The notes below the pieces were generated by a model. That model worked only from the letters and a program-made list of their open reading frames with translations. It searched no databases and was not told where the DNA came from. 5,242 nt of DNA, from NCBI GenBank assembly GCA_938014855.1, contig CALLQM010000253.1:1-5242 (forward strand), given 5' to 3'. The position numbers and the translations under genes were made by a program. Each line of letters starts with the position of its first letter. The first letter of the stretch is position 1. Of this stretch, positions 1 through 5,242 are shown in pieces. This stretch comes from an uncultured Clostridia bacterium (GTDB lineage: Bacteria > Bacillota > Clostridia > Oscillospirales > Ruminococcaceae).

Positions 1-2
1 TT

Positions 3-1055
3 ACGGGAATTGCCCCGAATGAGATTTCGGTGGATATCGGAACAAAACATGCCGGATATGTCCCCTTGAATGAATTGACAGAGGATCCGAATGCAAAACC
101 GGAAGACTTGGTAAAAGTCGGCGACGAAATCGAATTGATGGTTGTTCGCGTAAATGATGTTGAAGGCACAGTTATGCTTTCGAAAAAACGTCTTGATCAG
201 ATTGCTGGTTTTGAAAAAGTAATGGGTGCCGCTGATAGCGGAGAAATCCTTGAAGGCGTTGTTGTAGAAGTAATTAAGGGCGGAGTTCTTGCTCTTACAA
301 ATGGTGTAAAAGTATTTATTCCGGCTTCTCAGGCAACCATGTCCAGAAACGATAATTTGGAAGACCTGCTTAAAAAAGATGTACAGTTCAAGATTCTCGA
401 GACCAACCGTCAGCGCAAACGTGCAGTTGGCTCTATTAAAGCTGTTCTGCGTGAAAAGAGAAAAGAACTGGAAGAAAAATTCTGGCAGGATGTTGAAATC
501 GGTAAGAAATATACCGGTACAGTGAAATCGCTTACAAGCTATGGCGCATTTGTCAATCTTGGCGGCGTCGATGGTATGATTCATATTTCCGAATTGAGCT
601 GGAGCCGGATTAAACATCCTTCCGAAGTAGTCAATGTGGGCGATACGGTTGATGTTTATATCAAGGATATCGATACAGAAAATAAGAAGATTTCCTTGGG
701 TTACAAGAAAACAGAAGATAATCCTTGGGAAATCCTCAAGAATAAATATGAAGTTGGCGCAGTTTGCACAGTCAAAATTGTTTCAATGACCACTTTTGGT
801 GCGTTTGCTCAGATTATTCCGGGTGTTGATGGATTAATCCACATCAGCCAAATTGCAAATGAGCGTATCAACAAGCCGTCCGATGTTCTTTCCGTCGGTC
901 AGGAAGTGCAGGTTAAAATCACGGAACTCGACTTTGATAGAAAACGTGTCAGCCTTTCTATGAGAGCTCTTCTGGAAGAAGAGAAGAAAGAGGAGGCTCC
1001 TGCACAGGAAGAAGATTCTGCTGTCGTTTATGAGGCTGCTCCTTCCGAAGAATAA
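3..1055 (+). CDS. rpsA: Ribosomal protein S1 family protein, four S1 repeats (5' end missing)
   Basis: This is an RNA-binding protein of the ribosomal S1 family, expected to bind single-stranded mRNA and help the 30S subunit load it. The reading frame is open from the left edge (first full codon at base 3), so the gene begins outside the window. The GTG at 30 lies inside the first S1 fold (context NEISVDIGTKHAGYVP) and is not a start. Four S1 (OB-fold) repeats are visible: a truncated one to about base 197, one at about 240-449, one at about 495-713 (SYGAFVNLGGVDGMIHISEL), and one at about 750-968 (TFGAFAQIIPGVDGLIHISQI). An acidic Glu-rich tail follows (969-1052), then a TAA stop. The last two repeats match the S1 consensus best; the second is divergent, as is usual for this position. 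In many Clostridia this S1 unit is fused behind IspH (LytB), which this fragment cannot exclude. A hairpin terminator follows about 110 bases downstream. Confidence 0.93.
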   Translation, partial: TGIAPNEISVDIGTKHAGYVPLNELTEDPNAKPEDLVKVGDEIELMVVRVNDVEGTVMLSKKRLDQIAGFEKVMGAADSGEILEGVVVEVIKGGVLALTNGVKVFIPASQATMSRNDNLEDLLKKDVQFKILETNRQRKRAVGSIKAVLREKRKELEEKFWQDVEIGKKYTGTVKSLTSYGAFVNLGGVDGMIHISELSWSRIKHPSEVVNVGDTVDVYIKDIDTENKKISLGYKKTEDNPWEILKNKYEVGAVCTVKIVSMTTFGAFAQIIPGVDGLIHISQIANERINKPSDVLSVGQEVQVKITELDFDRKRVSLSMRALLEEEKKEEAPAQEEDSAVVYEAAPSEE

Positions 1056-1163
1056 TTTGCAGCATAATAAAAGCCATCCCAAACGGCATATTAAAGGGAC
1101 GTTTTAGATGACATATCAATTTAAAATTGTCAAAAAACCGGCTTAACGATTTTATGAACAGGC

Positions 1164-1208
1164 AGCGGCACGAGTATCGAAATGATATTCGTGCCGTTTC
1201 TGAATTTT
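1164..1208 (+). terminator. Probable Rho-independent terminator after the S1 gene
   Basis: A 13-bp stem (1166-1178 with 1184-1196, one G-U pair at 1174/1188) closes a 5-base GAAAT loop. Two more pairs at the base are possible (G-U at 1165/1197, A-T at 1164/1198). The 3' arm runs into a T-rich but interrupted tract (TTTCTGAATTTT, 1197-1208). Its position between the S1 stop and the recJ promoter fits a terminator for the S1 transcript. The broken T run makes efficiency uncertain. Confidence 0.75.
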
Positions 1209-1243
1209 CGCACTAATATTTCGATTGCTGTTTTTAACAGTCG

Positions 1244-1249
1244 TATAAT
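1244..1249 (+). promoter_or_regulatory. Possible upstream -10 element (TATAAT)
   Basis: A perfect TATAAT lies about 95 bases before the recJ start. No good -35 hexamer sits 16-18 bases upstream (the sequence there is TCGATT) and there is no extended -10 TG, so this may be a chance match in AT-rich DNA or a weak second promoter. Confidence 0.3.
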
Positions 1250-1280
1250 TTGCGCCTATGCTTATAAAAGAGGCGTTATA

Positions 1281-1309
1281 TTGTGCAATATGCAAAAAAG
1301 TAGTATAAT
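1281..1309 (+). promoter_or_regulatory. Likely sigma-A promoter of recJ(-rel)
   Basis: A -35 element TTGTGC (1281-1286) is separated by exactly 17 bases from a perfect -10 TATAAT (1304-1309). Transcription would start near 1316, leaving a 5' leader of about 29 bases before the recJ GTG. The consensus -10 and ideal spacing compensate for a -35 that matches only at TTG. It is the best promoter candidate in the window and probably serves both recJ and rel. Confidence 0.65.
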
Positions 1310-1332
1310 GAAAAATCATGTAACAAAACAAC

Positions 1333-1337
1333 GGAGG
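1333..1337 (+). promoter_or_regulatory. Ribosome binding site fixing the GTG start of recJ
   Basis: GGAGG lies 7 bases before the GTG at 1345. It is a strong Shine-Dalgarno sequence, and it supports the non-ATG start because no ATG in this frame lies nearby. Confidence 0.8.
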
Positions 1338-1344
1338 AATAAGC

Positions 1345-1635
1345 GTGCCGATTAAACGTTGGAATCGAAAGTATCCGGATCAAGCATTGGTAAGCCAGCT
1401 TGCAGATGAGCTAAAGCTTCCGCCAATTGCAGCAAATGTCCTTGTAAGCAGAGGATATGATACCAAGGAAAAAATTCAGGCATTTTTGACTGATGATAGA
1501 CTTTCCGACCCGATGCGTTTAAAAGATATGGATAAGGCGGTAGAGCGCATTCACCGTGCAGCACGGGATGGAGAAAAAGTAGCGGTCTATGGAGATTACG
1601 ACTGCGATGGAATCATGGCTACTGTACTGATGTAA
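1345..1635 (+). CDS. recJ: RecJ N-terminal fragment (96 residues, ends at premature TAA)
   Basis: This is the part of recJ before the premature stop. It starts at GTG with a good GGAGG site 7 bases upstream. It covers the N-terminal lead-in (KRW at 4-6; AFLTDDRLSDPMRLKDMDKA) and the first DHH-family motif GDYDCDG at 83-89, whose Asp residues bind the catalytic metal ions. It ends just after MATVLM, in the middle of the first Rossmann-like unit of the DHH domain, so alone it would be neither folded nor active. Intact homologues continue without a break, and a Tyr is common at the stop position. Confidence 0.7.
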   Translation: MPIKRWNRKYPDQALVSQLADELKLPPIAANVLVSRGYDTKEKIQAFLTDDRLSDPMRLKDMDKAVERIHRAARDGEKVAVYGDYDCDGIMATVLM

Positions 1636-1710
1636 AGTTATCTTGAATCAGTTGGAGTAAATGTCTGTTATTATATCCCCCAACGCGATAGGGAAGGATA
1701 TGGACTCAAC

Positions 1711-3378
1711 ATGGATGCGCTTAAGCTTATTGCGGATGACGGCGGATCGCTGGTAATCACGGTTGATAACGGAATCACTGCCATTGGGGAAGTGGAATAT
1801 GCCACTTCACTGGGACTGGATATCGTGATTACCGACCATCATAAACCGCGTGATGTGCTTCCGAATGCGGCAGCGGTGGTCGACCCGCATCGTTTGGATG
1901 ATGACAGCGGCTGTGAATATTTGGCGGGCGTCGGGGTTGCATTTAAACTAGTATGTGCACTGGAAAATGATGACGGCGGATTGATGCTGGATCAATACAG
2001 CGATATTGTTGCAATTGCCACAGTTGCGGATATTGTGCCGCTGGTTGGAGAAAACCGCTTAATTGTCCGCCACGGCTTACAGTCCCTGCAAGATACCGAT
2101 AACGAAGGATTATCTGCGCTTATTAACGTGTGCGGGATGTCCGGGAAAGTGCTTTCATCTGAAAATATCGCGTATGGAATTGTTCCAAGAATTAATTCTG
2201 CCGGTCGATTTGATTGTGTGGACGAGGCGATGGAACTGTTTGTCGGCGAAGGGGAAGAACTGGAAGAACTGGCAAACGGAATTAATTCATTAAATGAAAA
2301 GCGCCGCCAAGTGGAAGATCAAATTATAAAACAGATTATGGAACAATTGGAAAATAATGCAGAAGTACTTATGAAACGCGTCATCGTAATTTATGGAGAA
2401 CACTGGCACCATGGCATTGTTGGCATTGTGGCTTCCAGAATGGTTGAGCGGTTCGGAAAGCCCTGTATCGTCATATCGGTGGAAGGCGATGTTATACGCG
2501 GATCTGCACGCAGTATTGAAGGGTTTTCGATTATTGACGCAATCAATGCGTGTGCTGTACATCTTGAACGCTATGGTGGGCATAATCAGGCGGCAGGTCT
2601 TACCATGAAACCCGGTCACCTTGAGCAGTTTGCCTGCGATATCAATGAATGGGCTGCAAATCATTTTCCGGAAATGCCCCAGCAAACACTTCATATTGAT
2701 TGTGCGATTTCGCCTAAAATGCTGAATGTTGAGAGCATTCAGCCGCTTTCCATTTTGGAACCTTATGGTTCGGGAAATGAATTACCGGTGTTTTTGGTGG
2801 AAAACTGTATGATACAGGGAATTTATCCCATTGGAGATGGAAAACATGTACGTTTGCGCTTGGCGGGCGAAAATACCGTCTTTTATGCGGTTCGCTTTGG
2901 CATTTCTGCACAGGATTTTCCATACAGTGTTGGTGAAAAGGTTGATCTTGCAGTAACGGTTGATGTCGGCGAATGGAATGGAGAACTTCGGTTGTCTGTT
3001 AAGATTAAAGATATTCACCTGGCCAATATTGACTATGATAAAATACATGATTCCGAGCAGGTTTATCAGCGGCTGATGCGCTGTGAACAAATTGAAGCGC
3101 CGATTCGGAAGCAGGCAGTGCCTAATCGGGACGATATCGCGGTTGTTTACCGCTATTTGCGTTCCAAGGGAAATCTGAATGCACCCGACGAAGTGATCTA
3201 TGCAAAACTATGCGGAAATATATCCTGTCTTTGTAAATTGAAAATCGCAATTGATGTATTGGATGAAATGAAACTGATTATACGAAAGCCAAAAGGTTTG
3301 GGCAAACATGTTTCTGTGGTTCCAAATCCTGCCAAAGTGGATATGAAAGATTCAAAAATACTCCAAACATTGAAATAG
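1711..3378 (+). CDS. recJ: RecJ C-terminal fragment (DHH remainder, DHHA1, OB fold, C-terminal extension)
   Basis: This is the part of recJ after the stop, from the first downstream in-frame ATG (codon 123 of the full gene); 555 residues, ending in TAG. It carries the VDNGI and TDHH motifs, the DHHA1 domain with GGHNQAAG, the OB-fold region and a C-terminal extension beginning near PNRDDIAVVYRYLR, which resembles extensions in clostridial RecJ proteins. If translated independently it would lack DYDCDG and the EGYGL segment and should be dead as a nuclease. A purine-rich GGGAAGGA (1691-1698) lies 12 bases before the ATG, a rather long spacing, and these bases also encode conserved RecJ residues, so it is weak evidence for reinitiation. 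The ATG is more likely an internal Met of an intact protein. Confidence 0.7.
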   Translation: MDALKLIADDGGSLVITVDNGITAIGEVEYATSLGLDIVITDHHKPRDVLPNAAAVVDPHRLDDDSGCEYLAGVGVAFKLVCALENDDGGLMLDQYSDIVAIATVADIVPLVGENRLIVRHGLQSLQDTDNEGLSALINVCGMSGKVLSSENIAYGIVPRINSAGRFDCVDEAMELFVGEGEELEELANGINSLNEKRRQVEDQIIKQIMEQLENNAEVLMKRVIVIYGEHWHHGIVGIVASRMVERFGKPCIVISVEGDVIRGSARSIEGFSIIDAINACAVHLERYGGHNQAAGLTMKPGHLEQFACDINEWAANHFPEMPQQTLHIDCAISPKMLNVESIQPLSILEPYGSGNELPVFLVENCMIQGIYPIGDGKHVRLRLAGENTVFYAVRFGISAQDFPYSVGEKVDLAVTVDVGEWNGELRLSVKIKDIHLANIDYDKIHDSEQVYQRLMRCEQIEAPIRKQAVPNRDDIAVVYRYLRSKGNLNAPDEVIYAKLCGNISCLCKLKIAIDVLDEMKLIIRKPKGLGKHVSVVPNPAKVDMKDSKILQTLK

Positions 3379-3430
3379 CGTTTCTTATTTTGGTCGGTTA
3401 AGGGGAACTGCCGGAGTAAGAATAGGCAGG

Positions 3431-3450
3431 TTACGGGCAGATGTCCGTAA
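3431..3450 (+). repeat. Small inverted repeat just upstream of the rel ribosome binding site
   Basis: TTACGG and CCGTAA form a perfect 6-bp stem, plus a possible G-U pair, around a short loop. There is no T tract, so it is not a terminator. It ends two bases before the GGAGG of rel and does not cover it. A role in mRNA processing or stability is possible but nothing proves it. Confidence 0.35.
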
Positions 3451-3451
3451 T

Positions 3452-3456
3452 GGAGG
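3452..3456 (+). promoter_or_regulatory. Ribosome binding site of rel
   Basis: GGAGG is placed 6 bases before the ATG at 3463, deciding that start. No promoter is evident in the 84-base gap after recJ, which suggests rel is translated from a recJ-rel transcript. Confidence 0.8.
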
Positions 3457-3462
3457 GGCAAG

Positions 3463-5196
3463 ATGAAATACTACGTAATTGATGAATTGTTAGATGCTAT
3501 TACAAAGAGCGGCAAAATTTATGATCATGATAAGATTAGGGAGGCTTATGAACTGGCAAATACGGCACACCAAGGGCAGTGCCGCGTTTCCGGTGAACCA
3601 TATATCTCTCATCCGATTGCCGTTTCAATCATATTAGCCGATCTGGGTATGGACAGCGATTGTATTGTTGCTGCGCTGCTCCACGATGTAGTTGAAGATA
3701 CCGATACTTCCTTGGAAATGATTGAAAAGCAGTTTGGCTCGGATGTATCGCTTTTGGTCAATGGTGTCACAAAGCTTGGTAAGATCAGCTACACTTCTAG
3801 GGAAGAGCAGCAGGCTGAAAATGTGCGTAAAATGCTTTTGGCGATGGCGCAGGATGTACGCGTTATCATTATTAAGCTTGCCGATCGCCTGCATAATATG
3901 CGTACAATCGAAGTAATGCCTGACCAAAAACGCCGCGATAAAGCGTTAGAAACCATGGAAGTCTATGCGCCGTTAGCGCATAGGCTTGGTATTCGTGCTG
4001 TCAAAGAAGAATTGGAAGATTTGTCTTTGCGTTATCTTGACCCGATTGCCTATCACGATATTGAAAAGATGTTGGATCTCAAAAAGGCCGATCGGCTGAG
4101 CTTTTTGGAGAAAATCAAGTTAAAGATTCGAGAACGTCTTGCGGATGAATATAATGAAATTTATATTGATGGACGGGTAAAAAGCATCTACGGGATTTAC
4201 CGCAAAGTCTATATGCAGGGGCGTGCATTTGAGGAAATTTTTGATATCTATGCAGTGCGAATCATCGTGGATTCTGTCTTTGAATGCTACAATATCTTAG
4301 GTATTATCCACGATATGTTTCGACCGCTTCCAAATCGTTTTAAGGATTATATATCCACACCAAAGCCAAATATGTATCAATCCCTGCACACTACGGTCAT
4401 TGATAAGGAAGCCATTCCGTTTGAAGTGCAGATTCGTACATGGGATATGCATCATACAGCCGAATATGGTATCGCAGCACACTGGAAATACAAAGCAGGC
4501 ATTACCGGAAAAGATAAGCTTGAGGAGCGTCTTGCATGGATTCGTCAGCTCATTGAAAACCAAAAAGAGTCTGATGATGCGGAAGACATTGTACGCTGTA
4601 TCAAAAGTGATCTTTCTCCGGAAGAAATCTTTGTGTTTACACCCAAAGGGGATGTTATTAGTCTTCCGACCGGTGCGACTGTAATCGATTTTGCATATGC
4701 AATCCATACAGAAGTCGGAAACCGTATGATTGGTGCAAAAATAGATGGTCGAATGGCATCGCTGGATACGAAACTGCATACCGGTCAAATTATCGAAATT
4801 TTGACGACCAATGCAAAAGACCATGCTCCAAGCCGGGATTGGCTCAAACTGGCACGTACATCGGAAGCGCGCAACAAAATACGCAACTGGTATAAAAAAG
4901 AGCGCCGGGAAGAAAATGTCGTACAGGGCAGAGCGGAAATTGAAAAGGAATTCCGCCGGAATATGATTACACTGCCGGACGGAAAAGTACAAGAATTTTT
5001 GGCCAATATTGCGAAACGACAGCACTTTGATGTGGTGGATGATTTTCTTGCCGCGATAGGCTACGGCGGAGTTCTGTTGTCAAAGATTATGCCGCGTATT
5101 AAAGATGATTTTGTGCGGATGTATCGATCAAAACAGTCAATGAGTCCCACAGAGCGCGTGCTTGCCAAGAAAGCGCCGCCGCGCAGGAAAAAAGGT
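3463..5196 (+). CDS. relA: Bifunctional (p)ppGpp synthetase/hydrolase Rel (C-terminus missing)
   Basis: This long RelA/SpoT homologue makes and degrades the stringent-response alarmone (p)ppGpp from ATP and GDP/GTP. 578 genuine codons are present; the family is usually about 720-750 residues. Hydrolase (HD) domain: R41, H50 in SHP, H74-D75 with E78-D79 (LLHDVVEDTD), and D141 with N145 (LADRLHNM); all key residues are present. Synthetase domain: GRVKSIYGIYRK (237-248), D261, the RxKD signature R292-F-K-D295 that marks bifunctional Rel rather than monofunctional RelA, Y305, and EVQIRT (321-326). TGS domain is about 387-449, then a helical region (DWLKLARTSEARNKI, about 461-475). Genomic sequence ends at a basic stretch (KKAPPRRKKG), just before the expected Cys-rich/zinc-finger and ACT domains that sense the ribosome. 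After 5196 the frame stays open through adapter sequence, so the last 15 or so apparent residues (RSEEHTSELQ...) are false. It lies 84 bases after recJ with its own GGAGG site. Confidence 0.96.
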
Positions 5197-5242
5197 AGAT
5201 CGGAAGAGCACACGTCTGAACTCCAGTCACACCACTGTATCT
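5197..5242 (+). other. Illumina TruSeq index adapter (assembly contamination)
   Basis: From 5197 the sequence is the TruSeq index (read 1 3') adapter, beginning AGATCGGAAGAGC and matching through 5230 without a mismatch. It is followed by an 8-base index ACCACTGT (5231-5238) and ATCT (5239-5242), the first bases of the constant segment that follows the index in this adapter. This is library construct, not genome. It should be trimmed and must not be translated as part of rel. Confidence 0.98.

Larger units (their letters stand above)
1345..3378 (+). pseudogene. recJ: recJ, single-strand-specific 5'-3' exonuclease, interrupted by an in-frame TAA
   Basis: The whole locus encodes a RecJ-like DHH-superfamily nuclease of 677 codons, which degrades single-stranded DNA 5' to 3' in recombinational and mismatch repair. 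Numbering from the GTG: motif DYDCDG at 84-89; YIPQR...EGYGLN at 110-122; VDNGI at 140-144; DHH at 164-166; TVADIVPL...GENR at 226-238; PRINSAGR at 281-288; DHHA1 domain about 345-430 with WHHGIVGIVASR (354-365) and GGHNQAAG (411-418); an OB-fold region about 450-557; and a C-terminal extension about 590-677. Codon 97 (1633-1635) is TAA, while sequence on both sides stays in the same frame and is conserved, so only one base differs from a sense codon. This is either a recent nonsense mutation or a base error. Typed as pseudogene because the sequence as given cannot make the full enzyme; if the stop is an error, this is an intact recJ. Confidence 0.85.

Noticed and set aside
30..32. GTG at base 30 as the start of the S1 protein
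   Set aside because: The frame is open upstream to the window edge and the preceding codons (TGIAPNEIS) fit the S1 fold, so this GTG is an internal Val.
1117..1129. AT-rich palindrome CAATTT-A-AAATTG in the intergenic region
   Set aside because: It is short, made almost only of A and T, and has no link to a promoter or start; expected by chance in such DNA.
1633..1635. Alternative genetic code reading TAA as an amino acid
   Set aside because: The S1 gene ends in TAA at a natural C-terminus and the window looks like an ordinary Firmicute; a single TAA is better explained by one base change or error.
2290..3090. Several minus-strand open frames opposite recJ
   Set aside because: They overlap conserved RecJ DHHA1 and OB-fold coding sequence and have no recognisable domains, so they are antisense shadows.
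4297..5025. Long open frame on the minus strand (242 codons) opposite rel
   Set aside because: It lies wholly antisense to conserved Rel synthetase and TGS sequence, is rich in Cys, Phe and Ile in a way typical of antisense translation, resembles no family I know and has no convincing start signal.
5197..5242. A novel C-terminal extension of Rel
   Set aside because: The sequence is exactly the Illumina index adapter, so the apparent residues are not biological.

Overview
The window looks like the end of an assembled contig from a low-to-medium GC Firmicute. It is most likely a member of Clostridia, and perhaps of the Oscillospiraceae/Ruminococcaceae group. This rests on strong GGAGG ribosome binding sites, TATAAT-type promoters, a four-repeat S1 protein with an acidic tail, and a recJ gene followed by a bifunctional rel gene, a neighbourhood typical of Firmicutes. 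Genus cannot be fixed from the sequence alone.

Layout, all on the + strand: (1) 3-1055, the 3' part of an S1-repeat RNA-binding protein (ribosomal protein S1 family), open at the left edge. (2) 1056-1344, a 289-base intergenic region with a strong hairpin terminator, one or two sigma-A-like promoters and the recJ ribosome binding site. (3) 1345-3378, recJ, the single-strand 5'-3' exonuclease. It has all expected domains but a single in-frame TAA at 1633-1635 that splits it into a 96-residue piece and a downstream piece. (4) 3379-3462, a short gap with a small hairpin and a ribosome binding site. (5) 3463-5196, relA/rel, a bifunctional (p)ppGpp synthetase/hydrolase missing its C-terminal regulatory region. 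(6) 5197-5242, 46 bases that are not genomic: an Illumina TruSeq index adapter with an 8-base index, fused to the contig end.

The genes form two transcription units: the S1 gene, closed by the terminator, and recJ-rel, started by its own promoter. S1 acts in translation initiation, RecJ in recombinational repair and replication-fork processing, and Rel in the stringent response. These are housekeeping functions. I see no mobile element, CRISPR array, tRNA, rRNA or defence system. The two points that most need attention concern data quality or gene integrity: the adapter read-through at the right end and the premature stop in recJ. An untrimmed, possibly thinly covered contig makes a base error at the stop a serious possibility.
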